Shown piece by piece: positions 1 through 7,793 of a DNA stretch of 18,233 nucleotides. Location of the stretch: positions 1 through 18,233 of the forward strand of contig DASSKF010000140.1 of assembly GCA_035690725.1 (NCBI GenBank), read 5' to 3'. Origin of the DNA: DASSKF01 sp035690725 (GTDB taxonomy: Bacteria; Actinomycetota; Actinomycetes; Actinomycetales; Dermatophilaceae). The notes under the pieces were generated by a model. It made no database searches and was not told the origin of the DNA. It saw only the letters and a program-made list of their open reading frames with translations. Each line of letters starts with the position of its first letter. Positions within the stretch are counted from its first letter, which is position 1. The position numbers and the translations under genes were made by a program.

Positions 1-75
1 GGCATCCGGCGCGTGGGGTATCGGAGAACACCTGCGGAACCGGAGAGGTTGCGGCGAGGCGGTAGCCTCAAGCAC
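1..75 (+). promoter_or_regulatory. selC upstream region with weak -10-like box
   Basis: No gene start or end can be assigned in this left-edge stretch. A -10-like hexamer TAGCCT at 63-68 lies 7 nt before the mature tRNA 5' end, which fits a promoter for selC. I see no convincing -35 at the right distance. In several actinobacteria selD is divergent from selC, so the start of selD could lie just left of the window; that is inference only. Confidence 0.35.
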
Positions 76-171
76 GGAGGCGTACAGGTGCCTGGTGGCC
101 CTCCCGGTCTTCAAAACCGGTGTGCGGCGGTGTCCGTCGCAGGTGGGTTCGATTCCCATCCGCCTCCGCCA
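76..171 (+). tRNA. selC: tRNA-Sec (UCA anticodon)
   Basis: This is the selenocysteine tRNA that reads UGA with SelB. The acceptor strand GGAGGCG (76-82) pairs with CGCCTCC (161-167), followed by discriminator G168 and an encoded CCA (169-171). The anticodon stem CCGGT/ACCGG (104-108/116-120) closes a 7-nt loop with anticodon TCA at 111-113. A long variable arm (about 124-140) forms a 7-bp stem, and the T arm carries the TTCGATT loop (148-154). The 96-nt length and long extra arm are diagnostic of tRNA-Sec. It lies 47 nt before selA, which supports the assignment. Confidence 0.97.
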
Positions 172-206
172 ACCCATCCCCTCGGGCAGCGAGCGGGTGC
201 CGCTCG

Positions 207-219
207 TACGATCGGGCCA
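207..219 (+). promoter_or_regulatory. Putative leaderless promoter -10 of selA
   Basis: The hexamer TACGAT (207-212) is followed by 6 nt and then the selA ATG at 219. No purine-rich ribosome-binding site precedes this ATG. In actinobacteria a TAnnnT box ending about 7 nt before a start codon is the usual mark of a leaderless transcript. The -35 region is unremarkable, so this is a motif-based inference. Confidence 0.4.
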
Positions 220-1658
220 TGACCGACCCGACGGCGCAGGGCGGCGTGGACCCGCGGCGGCACATCCCCCGGACGGATGCCCTCCTCGCCGAGCCGGGCG
301 TGCGCGCTGCGATCGGGCGGGTGGGGCCGCACCTGGTGAAGTCGGCGGTCGTGGCCGCCCAGCAGCGCGCCCGCGACGGGCAGATCACCCCGCAGGCCGT
401 GCTGGACGAGGTGCTCTCCAGCCTTCCGCCGACCGCCAGTTCGCTGCGTCCGGTCATCAACGCGACCGGCGTCGTCCTGCACACCAACCTGGGCCGGGCG
501 CCACTGTCGGCTGCCGCCGTCGAGGCGCTCGTCGGTGCCGCCGGCTACACCGACGTGGAGTATGACGTGCACACCGGCGCCCGTGCCCGCCGTGGTCAGG
601 AGGCGCTGGCGGCGCTGCGGGATGCGGTGCCGGCCGCCGAGGACGTCCTCGTCGTCAACAACGGCGCGGCTGCCCTCGCCCTCGCGACCACCGCACTGTC
701 TGCCGGGCGTGACGTGGTCGTCAGCCGCGGCGAGATGGTCGAGATCGGTGACGGCTTCCGGCTGCACGAGCTCATCGCGTCCACCGGTGCCCGCGTGCAC
801 GAGGTCGGCACCACCAACCGCACGAAGCTCGACGACTACAGCGATGCGGTGGGCGAGCAGACCGGCTGCCTCCTCAAGGTGCACCCCAGCAACTTCCGGG
901 TCGACGGGTTCACCTCTGCCGTAGAGGTTTCCGAGCTCGCGACGCTGGCGGGTCGAGGTGGCGGGCCTCCGCTCGTCGTCGACATCGGCAGCGGCCTGCT
1001 GGCCCCCGACCCGGTGCTGCCCGGCGAGCCCGACGCCGCCACGGTGCTCACCGAGGGCGCCGACCTGGTCACCTGCAGCGGCGACAAGCTGCTCGGCGGC
1101 CCGCAGGCGGGTCTGGTGCTCGGGCGCCGGGACCTGGTCGAACGACTCCGCCGGCACCCGCTGGCTCGTGCGCTCCGGGTGGACAAGCTGACGCTCGCGG
1201 CGCTGGAGGCGACGCTGCGGGGACCGGCGACGCCGACGCAGCGGCAGCTGCACGCCGGCCCGGACGCGCTGTGGGCCCGCTGCCGCCGCCTGCAGGAGCT
1301 TCTCGCCTCCGGCGACGGCGCCGTGGCCGTCGTGCCGTCGGCGGGAGCCGTCGGCGGCGGCGGCGCACCCGGCCTGCGCCTGGACGGGTGGGCGCTCGCG
1401 CTTCCCGAGTCGTGCGCGGAGCCCCTCCGGCGGGGCGACCCGACGGTCGTCGCCCGGGTCGAGCACGGAAGGACCCTGGTCGACCTGCGCTGTGTCACAC
1501 CCGAGCAGGAGGAGTCGCTGGTGCGAGCGCTGCGCCAGGTCCTGTCGGGTCTGACTTCCGCGACGGAGGAACCCGGTGGGAACCCGCCCACTGACCAGAT
1601 CTTTGCGACATCTCCGTCGCCAGGACGACCGACACGCCACGAAGATCGGGAGCGGTGA
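219..1658 (+). CDS. selA: L-seryl-tRNA(Sec) selenium transferase
   Basis: This cytoplasmic PLP enzyme converts seryl-tRNA(Sec) to selenocysteinyl-tRNA(Sec) using selenophosphate. The 479-aa product has the usual SelA length and shows the N-terminal segment ending in the VINATGVVLHTNLGRAPLS block, a fold-type I PLP domain, and the SGDKLLGGPQAG motif whose Lys290 should form the Schiff base with PLP. The ATG at 219 was chosen over an in-frame ATG at 120 because the latter lies inside selC. The start lacks a Shine-Dalgarno sequence but follows a TACGAT box by 6 nt. It sits between selC and selB, with selB beginning 1 nt after its stop, so selA and selB are almost certainly co-transcribed. Confidence 0.96.
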   Translation: MTDPTAQGGVDPRRHIPRTDALLAEPGVRAAIGRVGPHLVKSAVVAAQQRARDGQITPQAVLDEVLSSLPPTASSLRPVINATGVVLHTNLGRAPLSAAAVEALVGAAGYTDVEYDVHTGARARRGQEALAALRDAVPAAEDVLVVNNGAAALALATTALSAGRDVVVSRGEMVEIGDGFRLHELIASTGARVHEVGTTNRTKLDDYSDAVGEQTGCLLKVHPSNFRVDGFTSAVEVSELATLAGRGGGPPLVVDIGSGLLAPDPVLPGEPDAATVLTEGADLVTCSGDKLLGGPQAGLVLGRRDLVERLRRHPLARALRVDKLTLAALEATLRGPATPTQRQLHAGPDALWARCRRLQELLASGDGAVAVVPSAGAVGGGGAPGLRLDGWALALPESCAEPLRRGDPTVVARVEHGRTLVDLRCVTPEQEESLVRALRQVLSGLTSATEEPGGNPPTDQIFATSPSPGRPTRHEDRER

Positions 1659-1659
1659 C

Positions 1660-3474
1660 GTGCGCGTGATCGCGACCGCCGGGCACGTCGACCACGGCAA
1701 GTCCACCCTCGTGCGAGCCCTCACCGGTCACGAGCCGGACCGGTGGGACGAGGAGCGTCGACGCGGCCTGACGATCGACCTGGGCTATGTGTGGACCACG
1801 CTTCCCTCGGGCGAGACCGCCGCATTCGTCGACGTGCCGGGGCACCGGCGCTTCATCGGCAACATGCTGGCAGGGCTCGGGCCCGCACCCGCCGTCCTGT
1901 TCGTCGTCGCCGCCGACGAGGGCTGGAGCGCACAGTCCACCGAGCACCTCGCAGCCGTCGAGGCGCTCGGCGTCGAGCACGGCCTGCTCGTCGTCACCAA
2001 GGCCGACGTCGCCGACCCGGGACCGGCCGTCGAGGAGGCGCGAGGGCGTCTGGCCAGCTCACCCCTCGCGGGGGCGGGAGTCGCCGTGGTCTCCGCCCGG
2101 ACCGGGCAGGGCGTGGACGAGCTCCGGCTCGCGCTCGACGAGCTCGTTGCCGGGCTGCCCGACCCGGCCACCGGGGCGCGGGTGCGGCTCTGGGTCGACC
2201 GGGCGTTCACGATCCGGGGAAGCGGCACGGTCGTCACCGGCACGCTCGGCAGCGGCGCGCTGCACGCCGGCGACCAGCTGGCCATCCACGCCCCCGGGGC
2301 GGACGGCACCGCACGGGCCGCCGTCCGCGGCCTGCAGAGCCTCGAGCAGCCGTGCGCCGAGGTGGCGGCCGTGGCTCGCGTCGCGGTGAACCTGCGCGGC
2401 CTCTCCCCCGAGGACGTCCCGCGGGGGACCGCCTTGGTCAGCCCCGGTGCCTGGCGACAGAGCGACGCCCTCGACGTGCGGCTGCAGCCGCTGAAGAGCC
2501 TCGGGGACGACGCCGATGCGAGCCCGCCAACCCCCCACGGTGACCTGGTCCTCCACGTCGGCACGGCGGCGGTCGGCGTGCGCCTGCGACCGCTGCAGGG
2601 CGACGTCGCCCGGCTGCGACTGCAGCGACCGCTGCCGATCGAGGCCGGCGACCGCGCCATCCTGCGCGACCCGGCCGCACAGCGGGTGGTGTCCGGGGTC
2701 GTGGTCCTCGACGTCGACCCGCCGGAGCTCCGCCGCCGCGGCGACGCCTCGCGTCGGGCGGGCGCGCTCGCCGGGGCCGCCGGCCGCGCGGAGGCCGCGA
2801 CCGAGGTGGGCCGCCGCGGCGCGGTGCGGGCCAGCGATCTGGAGGCACTCGGCATACCGCCGGAGGAGCTGGACCGGGCACCCGAGGTGCACCGGGTCGG
2901 CGAGTGGCTCCTCAGCGACACGCAGTGGGAGCAGTGGGTGCAGCTCCTGGCCGCCGTGGTCGATGCGCAGGCCACGGCGCACCCGTTGGACCCGCTGCTG
3001 CCGTTGCCGGCCGCGCGGCACGACCTCGGGGTGCCGGACGCCGCACTGCTGCCGCCGCTGGCGAACGCGGCCGGTCTGGAGGTGGCGGACGGTCGGGTGG
3101 GCCGCCCGGGTGCCCTTCCCGATCTGGGGCAGGCCGAGGACGGCCTGCGCGAGCTGGAGCGCCGCCTCCAGGAGTCCCCGTTCGAGGCCCCGGAGCGGCC
3201 CGACCTGGACGGCTGGGGTCTGGGTCCGCGCCAGCTCGCCGCTGCCGAACGGGCGGGCCGGATCGTGCGGGTCGGCGACGACGTGGTGCTCCTGCCGAAG
3301 GGACCGGCGATGGCGATGCGAGTGCTGTCGGGGCTGCCGCAGCCGTTCACGACGAGTGAGGCGCGGCAAGCGCTCGGCACGACCCGGCGGGTCGCCATCC
3401 CCCTGCTGGAGCACCTCGACCGCCGCGGATGGACCCGCCGGATCGATGCCGGTCACCGCGAGGTGGTCCGCTGA
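1660..3474 (+). CDS. selB: Selenocysteine-specific elongation factor SelB
   Basis: SelB is the GTPase that delivers Sec-tRNA to ribosomes at UGA codons marked by a SECIS hairpin. The 604-aa product starts with an EF-Tu-like G domain: GHVDHGKST (residues 8-16), a GLTIDLGY switch segment, DVPGH (58-62) and TKAD (113-116). A translation-factor beta-barrel follows (RLWVDRAFTIRGSGTVVTGT, about residues 176-195), then a C-terminal region (about 370-604) expected to hold winged helices that bind SECIS RNA. I chose the GTG at 1660 because homology begins there (VRVIATAGHVDHGKST) and GGGAG at 1648-1652 sits 7 nt upstream. The frame is open further back, but that would overlap selA. It converges with lerI across a 37-bp gap. 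Confidence 0.96.
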   Translation: MRVIATAGHVDHGKSTLVRALTGHEPDRWDEERRRGLTIDLGYVWTTLPSGETAAFVDVPGHRRFIGNMLAGLGPAPAVLFVVAADEGWSAQSTEHLAAVEALGVEHGLLVVTKADVADPGPAVEEARGRLASSPLAGAGVAVVSARTGQGVDELRLALDELVAGLPDPATGARVRLWVDRAFTIRGSGTVVTGTLGSGALHAGDQLAIHAPGADGTARAAVRGLQSLEQPCAEVAAVARVAVNLRGLSPEDVPRGTALVSPGAWRQSDALDVRLQPLKSLGDDADASPPTPHGDLVLHVGTAAVGVRLRPLQGDVARLRLQRPLPIEAGDRAILRDPAAQRVVSGVVVLDVDPPELRRRGDASRRAGALAGAAGRAEAATEVGRRGAVRASDLEALGIPPEELDRAPEVHRVGEWLLSDTQWEQWVQLLAAVVDAQATAHPLDPLLPLPAARHDLGVPDAALLPPLANAAGLEVADGRVGRPGALPDLGQAEDGLRELERRLQESPFEAPERPDLDGWGLGPRQLAAAERAGRIVRVGDDVVLLPKGPAMAMRVLSGLPQPFTTSEARQALGTTRRVAIPLLEHLDRRGWTRRIDAGHREVVR

Positions 3475-3483
3475 CGTCGCTCC

Positions 3484-3504
3484 CCCGAGAAGCCGCCCGC
3501 TCGG
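3484..3504. repeat. 21-bp direct repeat, copy 1 (intergenic)
   Basis: This 21-bp sequence, beginning CCCGAGAAGCC and ending CGCTCGG, lies between the convergent selB and lerI genes. An identical copy begins 51 bp away at 3535, inside the last codons of lerI. Each unit can form a small hairpin with a CCGAG/CTCGG stem and a 10-nt loop, so this copy may also act as a weak bidirectional terminator. There is no clear T run. Confidence 0.85.
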
Positions 3505-3511
3505 TCATCTT

Positions 3512-4333
3512 TCAGGTCGACACGGTCCGCCCGGCCCGAGAAGCCGCCCGCTCGGCGGCACACTGCGCCGCAATGTCGACGAGTTCGAGGTAGCCCCGGA
3601 CGTCCCAGGCTGCGCGACCGACGAACAGGCCGTCCGCGCCGCCTTCGCCCAGGAGCCGTGCCGCGTTCGTCGAGTCGACGCTCCCCCCGTACAGGACTGC
3701 GCGGCAGCCGCCGCCGGCACGACGGACCGCCGCCCGGATGTCGTCCATCACGGGAGCCACCTCGGACGGCAAGGCCGGCCGGCCGTGCTCTCCGATGGCC
3801 CACACCGGCTCGTAGGCGATCAAGACCGTGGACGCCTCCTCCCGCCGCAGTCGCGCCAGGGCAGCAGCGACCTGCTGCCGCACGAACGGGGAGACGTCGC
3901 CGGCGGCACGGACGGCGTGCGGCTCGCCGACACACACGAGCGGGACGAGTGAGGCGTCGGTGGCGGCCCGCACCTTGCGGCCCACACTGTCGTCCGTCTC
4001 GTTGTGCTGTGCCCGCCGCTCGGAGTGCCCGATCTCGACGAGCCGGGCGCCGGCGTCGGCAACCATCCGCATCGAGACCTCACCGGTTCCCGCACCCTCT
4101 GCCGCCCAGTGGGCGTTCTGCGCCCCCAACATGACAGGAGACCCCTCCGGCAGCCGGTCCCGCACGGACGCAAGCGCCGTGTGAGCAGGCAGGACAAAGG
4201 GCTGGACACTGTCGGGAAAGGCGACGTCGGCCAACGTGTCGACGAAGGCAGTCGCCTCGCTGATCGTCTTGGTCATCTTCCAGCTGGTCCCGATCCACAG
4301 TCGCTGGGACGCGCCGTCAGGGGGCTGCGGCAT
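3512..4333 (-). CDS. lerI: TIM-like L-erythrulose-1-phosphate isomerase
   Basis: The product is a triosephosphate isomerase-family protein of 273 aa. It keeps the TIM catalytic residues: Lys19 in GTSWKMTK, His103 in EIGHSERR and Glu175 in AYEPVWAIG. GGSV (216-219) follows, but the usual C-terminal GG is GR (239-240, GLFVGRAAW), and the N-terminal block is TSWK rather than the glycolytic NWK. I recall these features from the tetrulose-phosphate isomerases (LerI/EryH) rather than glycolytic TpiA. In this cluster it should convert L-erythrulose 1-phosphate to D-erythrulose 4-phosphate. It is the last gene of the operon and starts 3 nt after the derI stop. Its final residues (AERAASRA) are encoded by the second copy of the 21-bp repeat. 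A plain TpiA role is possible but less likely given the neighbours. Confidence 0.85.
   Translation of the reverse strand: MPQPPDGASQRLWIGTSWKMTKTISEATAFVDTLADVAFPDSVQPFVLPAHTALASVRDRLPEGSPVMLGAQNAHWAAEGAGTGEVSMRMVADAGARLVEIGHSERRAQHNETDDSVGRKVRAATDASLVPLVCVGEPHAVRAAGDVSPFVRQQVAAALARLRREEASTVLIAYEPVWAIGEHGRPALPSEVAPVMDDIRAAVRRAGGGCRAVLYGGSVDSTNAARLLGEGGADGLFVGRAAWDVRGYLELVDIAAQCAAERAASRAGRTVST
3535..3555. repeat. 21-bp direct repeat, copy 2 (lerI 3' end)
   Basis: This copy is identical to 3484-3504 and lies within the C-terminal codons of lerI. It is described with copy 1. Confidence 0.85.
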
Positions 4334-4336
4334 GGT

Positions 4337-4840
4337 TCAGCAGGATCCCCCGGAGATCGCTTCCGTCTCCGACGTTCCCTCGTACTCGGTGATCGCGTCC
4401 ACCTTCTCCGCCGAGGTGGAGGCGGGGTCGAAGGTGTAGGTCAGCCACTCCCGGGCCAACCGACGGGCGAGGGCCAGGCCGATGACCCGCTCCCCCAGGC
4501 AGAGCACCTGCGCGTTGTTGCTGAGCACGCCACGTTCCACGGAGTAGCTGTCGTGGGCCGTGACGGCGCGGATGCCACGGATCTTGTTCGCACTGATCGC
4601 CACGCCGAGTCCCGTGCCGCACACCAGGAGCGCTCGATCCGCCCTGCCGTCGGTGATCATCCGGGCGGCCGCCACGGCGATGTGCGGATAGTGCGTGTCA
4701 TCGTCATCGACGACCCCGACGTCGATGACTTCACTGACCCGGTCGTCGCCCGCGAAGTCGGCGGCGATGGCTGTCTTGTAACGCAACCCTGCGTCGTCAC
4801 TGCCCACCACGACCCGGAATCCACTGTCACTCATCTTCAT
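4337..4840 (-). CDS. derI: RpiB-family isomerase, predicted D-erythrulose-4-phosphate isomerase
   Basis: This 167-aa protein belongs to the ribose-5-phosphate isomerase B / LacAB family. It shows GSDDAGLRYK near the N terminus, the active-site CGTGLG loop with Cys74, and the NKIRGIRAVTAHDSYS and SNNAQVLCLGERVIG blocks. In tetritol pathways an RpiB-type enzyme (DerI, or EryI in proteobacteria) converts D-erythrulose 4-phosphate to D-erythrose 4-phosphate, and I infer that role from the operon. Its ATG overlaps the lerK stop as ATGA (4837-4840), which implies translational coupling. The second in-frame ATG (codon 3) is also usable. A ribose- or allose-phosphate isomerase role cannot be excluded from sequence alone. 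Confidence 0.85.
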   Translation of the reverse strand: MKMSDSGFRVVVGSDDAGLRYKTAIAADFAGDDRVSEVIDVGVVDDDDTHYPHIAVAAARMITDGRADRALLVCGTGLGVAISANKIRGIRAVTAHDSYSVERGVLSNNAQVLCLGERVIGLALARRLAREWLTYTFDPASTSAEKVDAITEYEGTSETEAISGGSC

Positions 4841-6594
4841 CGTCCTTCGTCAACATCGTCACTCGCTGCAGCCGCCTCGTTGAGCACCTGCGCCACGGCC
4901 TCCACGCACAAGGCCATGGACAGGGCGCCGGCATCCGGCGTCCCGATGCTTCGCTCGGCCAGCGGGCGGGCTCGGCCGACCTTCGGCCGCATCCGCGCGG
5001 TCGCCTGGGCGGCATCCCGTGCCGTCTCCGCTGCCCCGGACCACGCCGCGGGCAGCCGCAGCCCCCGCTCGGTCGCGGCGCTGAGCTCCTCGCTGAACGG
5101 CAGCAGCGCGTCCACCATCGTCTTGTCGCCGGGCCGGGCTCCGCCGAGACGCACGAGGGCCTCGCACGCGGCCCGGACCGACTTGACCACGTCGTCCGCC
5201 GACGGGTGCCCTTGGTCGCTCAGCACGGTCGCCATGGCATTGAGCGCGGCGCCCCAGAGCACGCCCGAGGTCCCGCCGGCACGCGCAGCCCAGGCGTCGC
5301 CCGCGGCGGCCAGCGTGGACGCGGGACCCAGGCGGCGGGCCGCTGCCTCACGTGCGACGACGAGAGCCGCGCCGACCCCGCGCACCATGCCTCGGCCGTG
5401 GTCTCCGTCACCGGCCACCGCATCGACGCGGCCCAGCTCGTCCTCGGCCTCCTCCATGGCGCGCGACATCCGGTCCAGCGCCGCGCAGACCGCACCCGTC
5501 ACGGCGCGGCCGTCCTCGTCCGCCTCCACGGCTACCGCCGCGACCTGGTCGACCAGCAGGTCGTCGGACCGCCTCGGCTCGCCCTGTTCGAGACCGGCCG
5601 CGCTCCCCTTGGTGTAGGCAGGGGAGTCCGCCGGTGCCCGCCAGAGCTGCTCGAGCTCGTCGTCGAGCCACGTGAGCGTCAACGAACAGCCCGCCATGTC
5701 CAGGCTCGTCACCAGCTCTCCCACCTCCGGCTCGATGAGCGTCAGGCCGGACTCCCGGAGCATCTCGCTCACCGTGCCCCACACGACGAACAGCTCCTCG
5801 TACTTCGTGCTGCCGAGGCCGTTCAGAACGACTGCCACGCGGATCCCTGCCCCCTCGGGTGCGTCCGCGAGCACGCCTTCCACGAGTAGGCGCGCCAGAT
5901 CGCGCGCCGTGGGGAGCGGACGCTCCTCGACTCCCGGCTCACCATGGATCCCGAGGCCGAGGCCCATGTGGCCGGGCTTGACGGTGAACAGCGGGCCGGT
6001 TCCTCCGGGCAACGTGCACCCGTCGAAGGCGACGCCAAGGGTGCGTGTCAGGTCGTTGGCCCGTTCGGCGACTCGTTGTACCTCGTCCAGGCGACGGCCC
6101 GCCTCCGCTGCGGCACACGCCACCTTGAACACGGTGAAGTCACCGGCGATGCCTCGTCGGCTGGCCCGGTCGTCGGCGGGCGCGCTGGCCACGTCATCGG
6201 TGACGAGCACGTATCTCGCATCGATCCCGTCCTGTTGCAACCGCTCGACCGCCTGGTTGAAGTTCAGGACGTCACCGGCATAGTTGCCGGTCAGGAACAG
6301 CACACCGGCCCCACCCTCCGCGGCGCGCGCCACCGAGGCGGCATCCGCCGCCGAGGGAGAGGTGAACACGTTGCCGACGACGGCCCCGTCCGCGAACCCG
6401 GGGCCCACGGTGCCGCAGAAGGCCGGGTAGTGACCGGAACCACCACCGAGGACGACCGCCACCTTTCCTGCCCTGGTCCGTGTCGCCCGCGCGACACCAC
6501 CCGGAACCGCGACGACGTAGTCTGAGTAGGCGTCAACGAACCCCTTGAGCATGTCGTCGCTGAAGCGGGCAGGATCATTGAACAGGCGGGTCAT
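4837..6594 (-). CDS. lerK: DhaK-DhaL fusion kinase, predicted L-erythrulose kinase
   Basis: This is an ATP-dependent dihydroxyacetone-kinase-family enzyme of 585 aa. Residues about 1-325 are a DhaK domain with GGGSGHYPAF (about 50-59), the GNVFTSPS block and His217 in GIHGEPG, the residue that binds the carbonyl of the ketose covalently. Residues about 365-580 are a DhaL nucleotide domain with the metal-binding run DAVAGDGDHG (391-400). A linker of about 40 residues joins them, as in single-chain ATP-type kinases rather than PTS-dependent DhaKLM. In this setting it should phosphorylate L-erythrulose to L-erythrulose 1-phosphate. The ATG at 6594 is preceded by GGAG at 7 nt. It starts 50 nt after eltD and overlaps derI by 4 nt. 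The codons for VVLNG contain a perfect copy of the promoter palindrome (5820-5830). A dihydroxyacetone kinase role is the main alternative. Confidence 0.88.
   Translation of the reverse strand: MTRLFNDPARFSDDMLKGFVDAYSDYVVAVPGGVARATRTRAGKVAVVLGGGSGHYPAFCGTVGPGFADGAVVGNVFTSPSAADAASVARAAEGGAGVLFLTGNYAGDVLNFNQAVERLQQDGIDARYVLVTDDVASAPADDRASRRGIAGDFTVFKVACAAAEAGRRLDEVQRVAERANDLTRTLGVAFDGCTLPGGTGPLFTVKPGHMGLGLGIHGEPGVEERPLPTARDLARLLVEGVLADAPEGAGIRVAVVLNGLGSTKYEELFVVWGTVSEMLRESGLTLIEPEVGELVTSLDMAGCSLTLTWLDDELEQLWRAPADSPAYTKGSAAGLEQGEPRRSDDLLVDQVAAVAVEADEDGRAVTGAVCAALDRMSRAMEEAEDELGRVDAVAGDGDHGRGMVRGVGAALVVAREAAARRLGPASTLAAAGDAWAARAGGTSGVLWGAALNAMATVLSDQGHPSADDVVKSVRAACEALVRLGGARPGDKTMVDALLPFSEELSAATERGLRLPAAWSGAAETARDAAQATARMRPKVGRARPLAERSIGTPDAGALSMALCVEAVAQVLNEAAAASDDVDEGR
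5820..5830. promoter_or_regulatory. Intragenic copy of the operator-like palindrome
   Basis: CGTTCAGAACG (centre 5825) is a perfect CGTTCnGAACG palindrome, and read with one flanking base each side it matches the distal promoter site at 12 of 13 positions. It lies within lerK, in codons of the DhaK-typical motif VVLNG, so coding constraint may explain it. An auxiliary internal operator is possible. Confidence 0.35.
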
Positions 6595-6644
6595 CTGGAG
6601 TCTCCAATCACAAGGCGCATGGCTCGGGGACGGGTGAGCAGGGC

Positions 6645-7739
6645 TCAGGCAGGGATCAGGCTGACCTTGATCGACTTCGCCCCGTCCGCGACGAGGTCGA
6701 GGCCGTCCTGGAACCTGGAGAGCGGCAGCTGGTCTGAACAGATCTCATTCATCGGCAGCGCACCGGACTCGATCATCCGGATCGCAGCCGGCCAGCAGTG
6801 GGGCCCGAGGTGCGCGCCGAGCACGTCCAGCTCCTTGTCGTCGCTGATGATGCTCCAGTCCACGGTGACGTCGGAGCCGAACACGCTGTACTCGACGTAC
6901 CGCCCGAGCTTGCGGAGCAGGTTCAGGCCCTGCCTGACCGCGGCTGGGTGACCCGTTCCCTCGAGGTAGACGTCCGCGCCATACCCCTCGGTGAGGTCCT
7001 TGACGTACTGGACCGGGTCCTCCCGGGTGATGTTCACAGTTCTGGTGGCTCCGCACTTCTTCGCGAGCTCCAGCTTCCGGTCGGACATGTCAAGGGCGAT
7101 CACCTCGGCCGGCCCCTTGGCAACGGCGCCGGCCACCATGCCCAGCCCGATCGGACCACAGCCGGCGACGACCACCACGTCCTCGAACTGGAGACCGCCC
7201 CGCTCCACCGCGTGCAGCGCACAGGACAGCGGCTCGGTGAAGGCTGCGTGTGCCGCTGGCAGGTCCTTGCTGATCTGGTAGACCCGCGCCTCGGGTGGGT
7301 AGACCATGTAGCTCGCCATCCCCCCAGGGGTCCGCCGCTTGAACCCGTACATCTCGTGCGGCGCACACATCCAGTACTGACCTCGCACGCAGTAGCGGCA
7401 GCGTCCGCAGGGAACGATCTGCTCCGAGACGACCCGATCCCCCACCTCGACTCCCCATCTACGTGCCGCCTCGTCGTCCAGCCGGACGACCTCGCCCACG
7501 AACTCGTGGCCGGGAATGACGCCTGTCTCTGCCCACGCCGGGCGACTCTCGTCCCCCCAGAACTTGGCGGCGCCGTGGTAGCACTTCACGTCACTGGCGC
7601 AGATGCCCACGGCCTCGACACGCACGAGGGCCTCCCCCGGACCGGCTGTGGGGACAGGGACGTCCTCCAGACGGTAGTCCTCAGGGCCGTGGCACACGAC
7701 GGCTTGCATGGTGTCCGGAATCGGCTTGGCACTGTTCAT
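6645..7739 (-). CDS. eltD: Zinc-dependent erythritol/L-threitol dehydrogenase
   Basis: This cytoplasmic medium-chain alcohol dehydrogenase of 364 aa probably oxidises erythritol or L-threitol to L-erythrulose. Catalytic zinc ligands are Cys47 (GICASD) and His78-Glu79 (PGHEF). Structural zinc ligands are Cys111, Cys114, Cys117 and Cys125. The Rossmann motif GCGPIG is at 193-198, and the acidic residue in IALDMSDRK argues for NAD+. Blocks such as YHGAAKFWGDESRPAWAE and SDVTVDWSIISDDKELDVLG match my recollection of M. smegmatis EltD closely. The ATG at 7739 was chosen because GAGGAA lies 6 nt upstream and the fold begins there; an in-frame ATG at 7793 adds 18 unlikely residues. The gene lies 54 nt after the regulator and 50 nt before lerK. 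Confidence 0.9.
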   Translation of the reverse strand: MNSAKPIPDTMQAVVCHGPEDYRLEDVPVPTAGPGEALVRVEAVGICASDVKCYHGAAKFWGDESRPAWAETGVIPGHEFVGEVVRLDDEAARRWGVEVGDRVVSEQIVPCGRCRYCVRGQYWMCAPHEMYGFKRRTPGGMASYMVYPPEARVYQISKDLPAAHAAFTEPLSCALHAVERGGLQFEDVVVVAGCGPIGLGMVAGAVAKGPAEVIALDMSDRKLELAKKCGATRTVNITREDPVQYVKDLTEGYGADVYLEGTGHPAAVRQGLNLLRKLGRYVEYSVFGSDVTVDWSIISDDKELDVLGAHLGPHCWPAAIRMIESGALPMNEICSDQLPLSRFQDGLDLVADGAKSIKVSLIPA

Positions 7740-7740
7740 G

Positions 7741-7748
7741 TCTCGTTC
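7741..7748 (-). promoter_or_regulatory. Operator half-site overlapping the eltD ribosome-binding site
   Basis: Read on the minus strand, GAACGAGA sits directly before the eltD ATG and overlaps its ribosome-binding site. The same octamer is the downstream half plus flank of both promoter palindromes. There is no second half-site, so it is at most a weak auxiliary site. Confidence 0.25.
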
Positions 7749-7793
7749 CTCTCTATCGCAGTCTGGACCGGCGGGCTCGGCAGCCCCGGGCAC

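Noticed and set aside
111..1724. A 537-codon open frame on the - strand opposite selC and selA
   Set aside because: It overlaps the tRNA and the whole of selA and shows no family features.
3512..4333. Glycolytic triosephosphate isomerase (tpiA)
   Set aside because: The TSWK block, the GR in place of the terminal GG and the operon context fit tetrulose-phosphate isomerase better. The catalytic residues alone do not decide it.
4004..5617. A 537-codon open frame on the + strand opposite lerI, derI and lerK
   Set aside because: It crosses three well-supported genes on the other strand and is rich in Ala, Ser, Arg and Pro with no domain, so it is a compositional shadow.
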